A program made the position numbers and the translations under genes. From Methanosarcinaceae archaeon (lineage in GTDB: Archaea > Halobacteriota > Methanosarcinia > Methanosarcinales > Methanosarcinaceae), in assembly GCA_016926455.1 (NCBI GenBank), contig JAFGOO010000150.1, positions 1 through 9,807 of the forward strand: DNA of 9,807 bases, given 5' to 3'. This document shows, one piece after another, positions 1 through 6,992 of the stretch. How positions within the stretch are numbered: the stretch's first letter is position 1; the number at the start of each line of letters is the position of its first letter. A model generated the notes under the pieces. The model was not told the origin of the DNA and ran no database searches. It saw nothing but the letters and a program-made list of their open reading frames with translations.

Positions 1-642
1 CCATTGATGATCGATTTCAGCGGGAGAAAGGTCATGATCTTTGGAGGCGGATCGGTAGGAGAGCGTAAAGCAGGACTTTTTTCTCCACACGCAGACACAA
101 CTGTTATAAGCACTGGTTTCACGCAGGAGCTGGAAAAACTCGGGAAAAGCGGTAGAGTAAAACTGATGTCTTATGATGTTGGTTCTCTGTCGGATGCTGA
201 AATTCAGGATTTGGTTTCTGATGCGTTTCTGGTTATCCCTGCCACAAGCAATGCGTTACTTAATGAGCGGATTATCGGGATTGCAAATAAAAACAATGTC
301 TTGGTAAATCAGGTGGATTCCATAGGTGATGTTGTGGTTCCCTCTGTTATACAGAGAGGTAACCTGACAATCGCGATCTCGACTCTGGGCTCAAGTCCTG
401 CAATCTCAAAATACGCCCGTAAGAATATCGAACAGGTGATTACGATTCAGTATGAAGACATGATACGGATCCAGGACGAGATACGCACATACCTGAAACA
501 GAATGTTCCCGATCAGAAAATGCGGAAAGAGATATTATGGAAAATAATCGATGATACGGCTGTATGGGATGCGCTGTCGGATTCCTATGAAAAAGCGTAT
601 AAGATAGCATATGGTATAGTACTGGAACATATGGATGAATAA
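1..642 (+). CDS. sirC: Precorrin-2 dehydrogenase (SirC / CysG N-terminal type), 5'-partial
   Basis: This enzyme oxidises precorrin-2 to sirohydrochlorin with NAD+, feeding siroheme, AHB-route heme, cobamides and, in methanogens, coenzyme F430. The dinucleotide-binding motif GGGSVGERKA lies near the N-terminus (residues 14-23 counted from the TTG at position 4). The motif VNQVD ends in Asp105, which aligns by eye with the catalytic Asp104 of the CysG dehydrogenase/chelatase domain. STLGSSPAISKYARK (126-140) matches the family SSGGTSP-LAR segment. The C-terminal ~65 residues are helical, as in Met8p/SirC. The frame is open to the window edge, and the first visible codons read P-L-M-I-D, like the interior of family members. 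I therefore think the true start is just upstream and that the TTG (4) or ATG (7) are not starts. It ends in TAA. There is no fused methyltransferase domain. Whether it also chelates iron cannot be told from sequence; in methanogens a separate CbiX-type chelatase is usual. Confidence 0.9.
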   Translation, partial: PLMIDFSGRKVMIFGGGSVGERKAGLFSPHADTTVISTGFTQELEKLGKSGRVKLMSYDVGSLSDAEIQDLVSDAFLVIPATSNALLNERIIGIANKNNVLVNQVDSIGDVVVPSVIQRGNLTIAISTLGSSPAISKYARKNIEQVITIQYEDMIRIQDEIRTYLKQNVPDQKMRKEILWKIIDDTAVWDALSDSYEKAYKIAYGIVLEHMDE

Positions 643-656
643 GGACCACTAAACAC

Positions 657-672
657 TATTATATATAATATA
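657..672 (+). promoter_or_regulatory. TATA-box-like element upstream of hemA
   Basis: The run TATTATATATAATATA lies in the 61-nt gap between sirC and hemA, about 32-47 nt before the hemA GTG. An archaeal TATA box centred near 664 would place transcription start around 688-690, giving a very short leader that still includes or abuts the GGAGG at 693-697. It is by far the most TATA-like stretch within the gene run. This suggests hemA and the genes after it can be transcribed independently of sirC. AT-rich gaps are common in archaea, so this is a prediction only. Confidence 0.45.
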
Positions 673-692
673 GTTCCCTACATTTATTTTCT

Positions 693-697
693 GGAGG
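693..697 (+). promoter_or_regulatory. Shine-Dalgarno site of hemA, supporting a GTG start
   Basis: GGAGG ends 6 nt before the GTG at 704. No ATG lies at a suitable distance: the first in-frame ATG is at codon 7 and has no purine-rich site before it. The resulting N-terminus, MTEISSMVITHAKA, resembles methanosarcinal HemA proteins as I remember them, so the GTG start is well supported. Confidence 0.8.
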
Positions 698-703
698 ACC
701 TAG

Positions 704-1966
704 GTGACAGAAATATCAAGTATGGTTATAACTCATGCAAAGGCAACTGTAGAGGAAATGGAAAGTGCTTGGCACGGCGATCTGGAAGGTGTGCTTAAGA
801 AGCTGTATGCACATGAATTAGTTTACGAATGCGCTGTGCTCAAAACTTGCAACCGCGTTGAGATATATGTGGTATCTCCAAAGGGAAGCAGTATATTATT
901 CCATTTTGCAAAGGAAATGGGTGTATCCTCCAAGATCGTTGAGTTCTATGACCACGACGAGTCTTTGATGCATCTGCTACGCCTTGCTTCGGGTCTTGAA
1001 TCCATGATCGTTGGAGAGGACCAGATACTTGGTCAGATGAAAGACCTTTTCATGATAGCAAAGAAGGTAGGTACCACCGGTAAGATCCTTGATACGGCTT
1101 TCAGTAAAGCAAACCATGTAGGCAAAAGAGTGCGGACAGAGACACGTATTAACAAAGGGTCAGTTTCAATAGGTTCTGCAGCAGTTGACCTCGCAGAAGA
1201 GATACTTGGTGGTCTGAATGGTAAAACAGTCCTTATAATTGGTGCCGGTGAGATGGGAACACTTGTTGCAAGGGCACTTGCACACAAGGATATCGATGTC
1301 ATATACATTGCAAACCGGACATTTGAGAGGGCACAAACGCTTGCTAACGAACTGGGGGGACAGGCTGTTTTATATGCGGATATTGAAGATTATGTCAAAA
1401 ACGCGGATGTTGTCATAAGTGCAACGTCTGCACCGCATTATGTGCTTACAAAGGAAATTATTTCAAAAGCAATGGAAAATAGGAGCAATGAAATTCTTTT
1501 GATCGATATTGCAAATCCCACGGACATAGAGATCGCCGTTAAAGAAATCCCGCATGTCACATTACACAATATTGATGCACTGCGTGTCGTAAATGAAAGA
1601 AACTTGAAGATGCGTATGGAAGAAGCCAAAAAAGCAGAGTCTTTGATCGAAGAGGAATTTGCACTGCTGACAGCACAGTATAAACAGCAGAAGGCAGATG
1701 GTCTGATATCTGAGCTGTATGGACGGATTTACAGCGTACGCGAAAATGAACGCAATCGTGCGTTAAACCGGCTGGCTGCATACCACACGCTGGGTGAGAT
1801 CGAAAGCACTGTTCTTGATGACCTAACGCATTCCATTGTGAACAAGATACTTGCAGAGCCAACAAAGGTTCTCAGGAATGCTGCAGAACACGATAACGAA
1901 GAGCTTCTGGACGCAGTGTCCAAATTATTCAATATAACTGTGAAAAAGGAAAAAAATAATAGTTGA
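704..1966 (+). CDS. hemA: Glutamyl-tRNA reductase
   Basis: This is the first committed step of C5 tetrapyrrole synthesis: NADPH-dependent reduction of glutamyl-tRNA(Glu) to glutamate-1-semialdehyde, handed to HemL. The protein has 420 residues, normal for the family. The N-terminal catalytic domain has the nucleophilic Cys49 in LKTCNRVEIY and the signature HLLRLASGLESMIVGEDQ (90-107) with conserved His90. GKRVRTET (140-147) is also a family motif. The NADPH Rossmann domain carries VLIIGAGEMG (176-185) and the NRT turn (204-206). The C-terminal ~110 residues are the helical dimerisation domain, charged and coiled-coil-like (EEAKKAESLIEEEF). The start is GTG. The TGA stop is 15 nt before the preferred hemB ATG, so the two are probably co-transcribed. 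No key residue is missing. Confidence 0.97.
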   Translation: MTEISSMVITHAKATVEEMESAWHGDLEGVLKKLYAHELVYECAVLKTCNRVEIYVVSPKGSSILFHFAKEMGVSSKIVEFYDHDESLMHLLRLASGLESMIVGEDQILGQMKDLFMIAKKVGTTGKILDTAFSKANHVGKRVRTETRINKGSVSIGSAAVDLAEEILGGLNGKTVLIIGAGEMGTLVARALAHKDIDVIYIANRTFERAQTLANELGGQAVLYADIEDYVKNADVVISATSAPHYVLTKEIISKAMENRSNEILLIDIANPTDIEIAVKEIPHVTLHNIDALRVVNERNLKMRMEEAKKAESLIEEEFALLTAQYKQQKADGLISELYGRIYSVRENERNRALNRLAAYHTLGEIESTVLDDLTHSIVNKILAEPTKVLRNAAEHDNEELLDAVSKLFNITVKKEKNNS

Positions 1967-1971
1967 TGTGA

Positions 1972-1977
1972 GTTGAT
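1972..1977 (+). promoter_or_regulatory. Probable ribosome binding site deciding the hemB start
   Basis: GTTGAT is one mismatch from GGTGAT (complementary to the archaeal 16S 3' end) and lies 4 nt before the ATG at 1982, the same geometry as hemL (GGTGAT, then ACA, then ATG). It overlaps the alternative in-frame TTG at 1973, which has only GTGAG directly against it. This favours the ATG. AGTTGAT occurs twice (1961-1967 and 1971-1977), and the first copy contains the hemA stop. Confidence 0.5.
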
Positions 1978-1981
1978 ATCC

Positions 1982-2962
1982 ATGTTCCCACAGGTTCGAA
2001 TGCGAAGACTGAGAAGCGGTAAGATAAGAGATATGGTGCGTGAAACCGCACTTACAGTAAATGACCTGATTTACCCCATGTTTGTGGATGAGACCATAGA
2101 TTCCATGCAGGAGGTTTCCTCCATGCCCGGAGTGTACAAACTTCCACCTGAAAAGGTAGCAGATGATGCAAAAGATGCTGCAGACCTCGGGATACCTGCA
2201 GTTATCCTTTTCGGGATACCAGCGAAAAAGGACGAGACTGGAACTTCAGCCTGGGGAGATGAAGATGTGGTACAGCGGGCTGTCCGCGAGATAAAAAGCC
2301 AACTTGGTAAAGATATGGTTATTATCACTGACTTATGTCTTTGTGAATATACCACTCATGGGCATTGTGGGGTTGTTGATTATGATTCCGAGGAAATACT
2401 GAACGATCCCACATTGCCACTGCTTGGCAAAACCGCTGTTAGCCATTCAAAAGCAGGCGCGGATATCGTAGCTCCGTCGGGCATGATGGACGGTATGATC
2501 GGTGCGATACGCTCTGCTCTTGATGAGAACAAGTTTTATAATGTGCCCATCATGTCTTATGCTGCAAAATATTCATCTGCTTTCTATGGACCTTTCAGGG
2601 ATGCAGCAGAATCTAGTTATTCATTCGGGGACCGGTCAAGCTACCAGATGGATCCTGCAAACTCAGATGAGGCAATCCGGGAAGTTGAACTGGATATCCA
2701 GGAAGGTGCAGATATCCTTATGGTAAAACCTGCGCTTCCGTATCTTGACATACTCTACCGAATAAAGACCGAGTTTGAGATGCCTACGGCTGCCTATAAC
2801 GTCAGTGGTGAGTATGCGATGATAAAAGCTGCAGCGCAAAATGGGTGGCTGGATGAGAAGAAAGTTGTGTACGAGTCTCTGCTTTCCATCAAACGTGCGG
2901 GTGCAGACATGATCCTTACATATTTTGCAAAGGATCTTGCACAAATTCTGGAGGAAATGTAG
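1982..2962 (+). CDS. hemB: Porphobilinogen synthase (5-aminolevulinate dehydratase), zinc type
   Basis: It condenses two 5-aminolevulinate molecules to porphobilinogen, the substrate of HemC. From the ATG at 1982 the protein has 326 residues, the usual length for this octameric TIM-barrel enzyme; an in-frame TTG at 1973 would add three. The N-terminal arm RMRRLRSGKIRDMVRET is family-typical. The two Schiff-base lysines are Lys196 in SYAAKYSSAFYGPFRD and Lys249 in LMVKPALPYLD. The segment DLCLCEYTTHGHCGVV supplies Cys119, Cys121 and Cys129, the three-cysteine catalytic zinc site. This marks the zinc-dependent subclass rather than the Mg-dependent one with aspartates there. The SSYQMDP segment and the C-terminal GADMILTYFAKD are conserved. 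It lies between hemA and hemL, with a 46-nt gap to hemL, and ends in UAG (see findings). Confidence 0.97.
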   Translation: MFPQVRMRRLRSGKIRDMVRETALTVNDLIYPMFVDETIDSMQEVSSMPGVYKLPPEKVADDAKDAADLGIPAVILFGIPAKKDETGTSAWGDEDVVQRAVREIKSQLGKDMVIITDLCLCEYTTHGHCGVVDYDSEEILNDPTLPLLGKTAVSHSKAGADIVAPSGMMDGMIGAIRSALDENKFYNVPIMSYAAKYSSAFYGPFRDAAESSYSFGDRSSYQMDPANSDEAIREVELDIQEGADILMVKPALPYLDILYRIKTEFEMPTAAYNVSGEYAMIKAAAQNGWLDEKKVVYESLLSIKRAGADMILTYFAKDLAQILEEM

Positions 2963-2999
2963 ATTTTGTTAATAACCACACTCTTCTAAAATTTTTAAT

Positions 3000-3005
3000 G
3001 GTGAT
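3000..3005 (+). promoter_or_regulatory. Shine-Dalgarno site of hemL
   Basis: GGTGAT, a perfect match to the complement of the archaeal 16S rRNA 3' end, sits 3 nt before the ATG at 3009 and fixes that start. The AT-rich 46-nt gap before it (2963-3008) has no convincing TATA box at a usable distance, so hemL probably depends on read-through from hemB. Confidence 0.75.
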
Positions 3006-3008
3006 ACA

Positions 3009-4274
3009 ATGAGTTTAGAAAAATCAGAAAAATTATATGAAAGGGCTAAAACTCTTCTTCCGGGTGGTGTTAGCAGTCCGGTGCGGGCGATCGAACCATA
3101 TCCCTTTTACACAGCATCTGCAAGTGGTTCGATGATAACAGATGTGGACGGGAACGAGTATATCGACTACTGTATGGCATATGGCCCAAAGATACTGGGA
3201 CATGCTCATCCACGCATTAAAGCTGCAATAATGGAACAGCTGGAAAAAGGGTGGCTTTATGGTACACCCACGGAACTTGAGGTCAACCTTGCCGGGAAAA
3301 TTGCAGGTTTTTATCCAAGTATCGACATGCTCAGGTTTGTTTCCACTGGCACGGAAGCAACTATGAGTGCACTTCGATTAGCACGCGGGTTCACAGGAAA
3401 GAACAAGTTCATAAAAATAGAAGGCGGCTTCCATGGCGCCCATGAAGCAGTGCTTGTTAAAGCCGGTTCAGGTGCAACAACCCTCGGGAAACCGGATTCT
3501 CTTGGGATTCCCAGGGATTTTACAAAATATACGCTTCAAGTGCCCTTTAATGATATCGAAGCAATGACGTCTCTAATTGAATCCAACAGTGACGAACTGG
3601 CAGCTGTAATAATGGAACCAGTTATGGGCAATATCGGACCGATATTACCAGAAGGGAATTACCTGAAAGAGGTCCGTAAGGTCACGCAGGAAAATGATGT
3701 CCTGCTGATATTTGATGAGGTGATTACGGGATTCAGGCTTGCTATGGGTGGTGCACAGGAATTCTTCGGTGTCACTCCTGATATGACAACGCTTGGTAAG
3801 ATCATCGGTGGAGGCATGCCTATTGGAGTTTTTGGTGGCAGGCGCGAGATTATCGAAATGATTGCACCGTCAGGGGGAGTATATCAGGCAGGGACATTTA
3901 GCGGGAATCCTGCTTCTGCGGCAGCGGGAATTGCGGTGCTTGATGTCCTTAAAAAGGAGAATGTCCACAGGACTCTGAATGCGAAGGGTGATGAGGTACG
4001 TGCACGGCTATCTGACCTCGTTTCGGATATGGCACTTGATTACAATGTATGCGGAATTGCGTCCATGTTCAAGATATTCTTCGGAGACGCTCCATCGAAT
4101 TATCAGGAAGTGCTCAAATGCGACAAGGAAGGTTACTTTGAATTCTTCCACAGGATGTTGAAGAGTGGAGTGTTCCTGCCACCGTCGCAGTTTGAGACAA
4201 ATTTTTTATCGTTCGCACACAGTGATTCCGATATTGATAGGACCCTTGAGGCGTATGGAGCCAACTTGAAATAG
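3009..4274 (+). CDS. hemL: Glutamate-1-semialdehyde 2,1-aminomutase
   Basis: A PLP-dependent enzyme that isomerises glutamate-1-semialdehyde to 5-aminolevulinate, the second step of the C5 pathway; it channels substrate from HemA in known systems. The 421 residues form a full-length class-III aminotransferase fold. Visible motifs are LLPGGVSSPVRA (16-27), the phosphate-binding STGTEATMSALRLAR (112-126), GGFHGAHE (139-146), FDEVITGFR (235-243) with the PLP-nitrogen partner Asp236, and the Schiff-base Lys264 in TLGKIIGGGMPIG. QAGTFSGNP follows, as expected. The VSSPVRA start and the GGMPIG loop separate HemL from general ornithine/acetylornithine aminotransferases. The UAG stop overlaps the hemC ribosome binding site (AGGAG, 4273-4277), so hemL and hemC translation may be coupled. 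Confidence 0.97.
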   Translation: MSLEKSEKLYERAKTLLPGGVSSPVRAIEPYPFYTASASGSMITDVDGNEYIDYCMAYGPKILGHAHPRIKAAIMEQLEKGWLYGTPTELEVNLAGKIAGFYPSIDMLRFVSTGTEATMSALRLARGFTGKNKFIKIEGGFHGAHEAVLVKAGSGATTLGKPDSLGIPRDFTKYTLQVPFNDIEAMTSLIESNSDELAAVIMEPVMGNIGPILPEGNYLKEVRKVTQENDVLLIFDEVITGFRLAMGGAQEFFGVTPDMTTLGKIIGGGMPIGVFGGRREIIEMIAPSGGVYQAGTFSGNPASAAAGIAVLDVLKKENVHRTLNAKGDEVRARLSDLVSDMALDYNVCGIASMFKIFFGDAPSNYQEVLKCDKEGYFEFFHRMLKSGVFLPPSQFETNFLSFAHSDSDIDRTLEAYGANLK

Positions 4275-4287
4275 GAGTTATTAAAAA

Positions 4288-5214
4288 ATGATTATCGGAA
4301 CTCGCGGCAGTGGTCTTGCTCTTGCACAGACAAATCTTATTGCAAGTATGCTTGAGGAGCGCGGAGTAGAGACTACGAAGCTTATAATAAAGACCACTGG
4401 AGATTCTTTTACGGATCGTCCCCTTCATGAGGTGGAGGGTGTTGGAGCCTTCGTGCGTGAGATCGATGACTGGATGCTTGCAGGCAAGATCGACCTGGCT
4501 GTTCATTCCATGAAAGATCTCCCAACCGAGCGGCCAGAGGAACTGTCCATCGCAGGGGTATTGAAGCGCGATTCACCTTTTGATGTGCTCTTGACCAACG
4601 ACGGCTCAACACTGGACGAACTGTCTTATGGTGCTGTTATTGGGACTACTTCCATGCGCAGGCGTGCCCAGCTTCTACGATATCGACCAGATCTGAATAT
4701 CCAGGACCTTCGCGGAAACATTGACACTCGTATAAGAAAACTGAAAGATGGTCTTTACGATGGTATCATGCTTGCAGAGGCAGGACTTCAGCGTATGGGC
4801 TGGAAAATGGATGTGGAACGCCTGAATCCGGATTCATTTTGCCCCTCTGCTAACCAGGGAACGATTGTAATTGTCACAAGAGCAGATACAGAAGCTGAGG
4901 GCGTGGCTTTTGAGCTTGACCACGCACCCACACGTATGGAGACTAGGATAGAACGCCTTGTGATTAATGAGGTTGGCGGGGGATGTATCGTGCCGGTAGG
5001 TGCGTATGCGGAAGTCCTTAAAAGCGGCGATGAAATACATGTACGTGCAGAGGTTCTTGCACTGGACGGTTCGCGAGAAGTGGGTGTCGATGAGGTCATC
5101 CCAGTTGAAGGTTATAGGGAACATGCCATCCAGCTTGGTCAGGAGATGGTAAGGAATGGTGGCAGAGAACTTGTGCAGGATGCGGTCTGCCAGTTAGCAG
5201 ATACCCAAAATTGA
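4288..5214 (+). CDS. hemC: Hydroxymethylbilane synthase (porphobilinogen deaminase)
   Basis: It polymerises four porphobilinogens into linear hydroxymethylbilane, using a dipyrromethane cofactor attached to a cysteine. The protein has 308 residues, typical of the family. Seen motifs are IIGTRGSGLALAQT at the N-terminus, the catalytic Asp77 in HSMKDLPT, the arginine-rich substrate clamp TSMRRRAQ (121-128) and LRGNIDTRIRKL (141-152), and the cofactor Cys233 in GGGCIVPVGAYA. The ATG start is preceded by AGGAG (4273-4277), which overlaps the hemL stop, with 10 nt of spacing. No hemD follows: the next gene, 23 nt downstream, is pyrD. Uroporphyrinogen-III synthase must therefore be encoded elsewhere or just outside the window. 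The stop is TGA. Confidence 0.97.
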   Translation: MIIGTRGSGLALAQTNLIASMLEERGVETTKLIIKTTGDSFTDRPLHEVEGVGAFVREIDDWMLAGKIDLAVHSMKDLPTERPEELSIAGVLKRDSPFDVLLTNDGSTLDELSYGAVIGTTSMRRRAQLLRYRPDLNIQDLRGNIDTRIRKLKDGLYDGIMLAEAGLQRMGWKMDVERLNPDSFCPSANQGTIVIVTRADTEAEGVAFELDHAPTRMETRIERLVINEVGGGCIVPVGAYAEVLKSGDEIHVRAEVLALDGSREVGVDEVIPVEGYREHAIQLGQEMVRNGGRELVQDAVCQLADTQN

Positions 5215-5237
5215 AAATCGGTAAGACGTAGATAGAT

Positions 5238-6140
5238 ATGGTGACAATCACAGGACTTGATCTTAAAAATCCAACGATACTGGCAGCAGGTATCATGGGT
5301 ACCACAGGTGCCTCTCTTGTACGTGTTGCAAAGGAAGGTGCAGGTGCAGTTGTCACGAAATCCATCGGTCCATCGCCAGAAGAAGGGCATCCAAACCCGA
5401 GCATGCTCCAGCTGGAATGCGGGTTTTTGAATGCGATGGGACTTCCGAACCCCTCTTATGTGGATTTTACAAAAGAAATTGAGATTGCAAAAAAAGAAGC
5501 ATACGTGCCTGTCATTGCAAGTATATTCGGGGGAAATGCTGATGAGTTTGTGAAAATTGTACAGGGTCTTAGCCCTGCAAAACCCGATGCATTCGAACTT
5601 AACCTAAGCTGTCCGCATGCTGAAGGTTACGGTGCAATGATAGGTAGCGATCCTATTATAGTGAAAGAGATTACATCTGAGGTGTGCAATAACACGGATG
5701 TGCCTGTATGGGTAAAACTCACTCCAAATGTTACGGATATCGTGTTGATAGGGGAGGCAGCAGCCTCTGGGGGAGCTGATGCGGTTGTAGCTATCAATAC
5801 TGTGCGTGCCATGGCGATAGATATCGCATCCGGCTATCCAATCCTTGGGAACGGTTTCGGTGGACTGTCAGGACCAGCAATAAAACCCATTGCAATTAAA
5901 TGTGTCTACGAACTGTATGATAAACTGGATATTCCTGTAATCGGTGTTGGTGGAATCTCTACATGGCAGGATGCGGTTGAGATGATAATGGCAGGTGCAT
6001 CAGCAGTCCAGGTGGGTTCAGCGGTGTTTGAAGGACTGGATGTGTTCAGTTCCATCTCATCAGGAATCGATAGCTTCCTGACTGAGATAGGTTATGATGG
6101 TGTTGAAGATATCATAGGACTTGCCCACGAGATGGTATGA
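5238..6140 (+). CDS. pyrD: Dihydroorotate dehydrogenase, class 1B catalytic subunit
   Basis: An FMN-containing TIM barrel that oxidises dihydroorotate to orotate in pyrimidine synthesis. It is the catalytic half of the PyrD-PyrK enzyme that passes electrons to NAD+. The 300 residues match class 1B. Family landmarks are NPTILAAGIMGTTGAS near the start, VTKSIGPSP (39-47), NAMGLPNPS (65-73), FELNLSCPH (119-127) with the catalytic-base Cys125 (class 1 uses Cys, class 2 Ser), VWVKLTPN, GGLSGPAIKP (208-217), and the FMN-phosphate segments IGVGGI (235-240) and VQVGSAVFEG. The ribosome binding site is weak (only GGTAAG, 12 nt away), so translation may depend on coupling to hemC; a GTG at 5241 is an alternative start. 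Its TGA overlaps the pyrK start. Confidence 0.96.
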   Translation: MVTITGLDLKNPTILAAGIMGTTGASLVRVAKEGAGAVVTKSIGPSPEEGHPNPSMLQLECGFLNAMGLPNPSYVDFTKEIEIAKKEAYVPVIASIFGGNADEFVKIVQGLSPAKPDAFELNLSCPHAEGYGAMIGSDPIIVKEITSEVCNNTDVPVWVKLTPNVTDIVLIGEAAASGGADAVVAINTVRAMAIDIASGYPILGNGFGGLSGPAIKPIAIKCVYELYDKLDIPVIGVGGISTWQDAVEMIMAGASAVQVGSAVFEGLDVFSSISSGIDSFLTEIGYDGVEDIIGLAHEMV

Positions 6141-6919
6141 TGCGACCGGTAAACTCTGTGATTATCAAGATTGTTGACGATTCGCCGTCAATAAAGACGT
6201 TTTTTTTTGATACATCCTTTGATAGTTCCACAGCTGGACAATTTGTGATGGTCTGGGTAAGGGGTGTCGATGAAATCCCCATGACGCTTTCGTATAATAA
6301 CGCCATTACTGTACAGAAAGTGGGTGATGCCACATCACGGCTCTTTGAGCTTGTTGAGGGTGATTCGGTGGGAATCCGTGGACCTTTTGGCAAGGGATTC
6401 ACATTACCAGAGAAAGATAATCGGATTCTGGTTGTTGCAGGAGGTGTGGGTGCAGCTCCCCTCGCACCACTGGTAGAATATGCTAAAGATTTGGGTGCTA
6501 AGGTCACGACCGTTCTAGGGGCGCGAAATGCTTATGAGCTGGTATTCAAAAACAGGTTCTTTGCGGTAGGCACCCTCCATATCACAACGGATGACGGTTC
6601 TGAAGGAAGAAAAGGGTTTGTAACGGATGCTCTCAACGAACTTGATGTTTTAGGGTATGACCGGATATACACCTGCGGTCCAGAGGTTATGATGGTAAAG
6701 GTGTTTGATATTCTTCAGGATGCTGGTGCACTTGATCGGGCGGAGTTCAGCCTGCACAGGTATTTCAAGTGCGGAATAGGGGTTTGCGGAGCATGCTGCA
6801 TGGATACATCGGGCATTCGGGTATGCAAGGATGGACCTGTGTTCAATGGTATGCAACTTGTTGGTTCTGAGTTCGGGAAGTACAAGAGAAGTGCCAGTGG
6901 GCAGAGGGTTGAGGTTTAG
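6137..6919 (+). CDS. pyrK: Dihydroorotate dehydrogenase electron-transfer subunit
   Basis: The iron-sulfur flavoprotein partner of PyrD: it carries FAD and a [2Fe-2S] cluster and moves electrons from PyrD's FMN to NAD+. The 260 residues follow the ferredoxin-reductase layout. First is an FAD-binding barrel with DEIPMTLSY (45-53, the archaeal counterpart of the bacterial RPxS motif) and GIRGPFGKGF (79-88). Next is an NAD domain with VVAGGVGAAPLAPL (99-112) and YTCGPEVMM (178-186). The cluster loop has Cys212, Cys217, Cys220 and Cys230, with an extra Cys221. The start is ATG at 6137, overlapping the pyrD stop by ATGA (translational coupling); an adjacent ATG at 6140 is equally possible. Gene order pyrD-pyrK is the reverse of the usual Firmicute pyrK-pyrD. 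It ends in two consecutive UAG codons (6917-6922). Confidence 0.95.
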   Translation: MMRPVNSVIIKIVDDSPSIKTFFFDTSFDSSTAGQFVMVWVRGVDEIPMTLSYNNAITVQKVGDATSRLFELVEGDSVGIRGPFGKGFTLPEKDNRILVVAGGVGAAPLAPLVEYAKDLGAKVTTVLGARNAYELVFKNRFFAVGTLHITTDDGSEGRKGFVTDALNELDVLGYDRIYTCGPEVMMVKVFDILQDAGALDRAEFSLHRYFKCGIGVCGACCMDTSGIRVCKDGPVFNGMQLVGSEFGKYKRSASGQRVEV

Positions 6920-6950
6920 TAGATGGGAATAACATGGTCAGTCCAATTCT

Positions 6951-6963
6951 ACTTCATTTTTTC
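6951..6963 (+). terminator. Possible T-tract terminator after pyrK
   Basis: The 73-nt convergent gap between pyrK and clpB contains a T6 run (6957-6962) in a pyrimidine-rich stretch, 38 nt after the pyrK stop. Archaeal RNA polymerase often terminates on short U-tracts without a strong hairpin, and none is visible here. For clpB on the other strand, the only comparable stretch is the weak ATTATTTTAT at 6972-6981, read in the minus direction. Confidence 0.35.
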
Positions 6964-6992
6964 AACCGTCCTATAAAATAATTAATACTAAC

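Noticed and set aside
4..9. TTG or ATG at the left edge as the true sirC start
   Set aside because: No upstream sequence is available to show a ribosome binding site, the frame is open to base 1, and the visible P-L-M-I-D resembles an interior segment of homologues, so the gene is treated as truncated by the window.
1973..1981. TTG at 1973 as the hemB start
   Set aside because: The ATG at 1982 gives the usual MFPxVRxRRLR N-terminus and has GTTGAT at a proper distance, while the TTG has no well-spaced ribosome binding site. The difference is only three residues.
4114..4506. 130-codon minus-strand open frame across the hemL-hemC junction
   Set aside because: It overlaps conserved coding sequence of both genes and shows no domain or plausible start signal.
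6112..6507. 131-codon minus-strand open frame across the pyrD-pyrK junction
   Set aside because: It is antisense to two well-supported genes with intact motifs; its low-complexity Thr/Pro/Ser composition is typical of a shadow.
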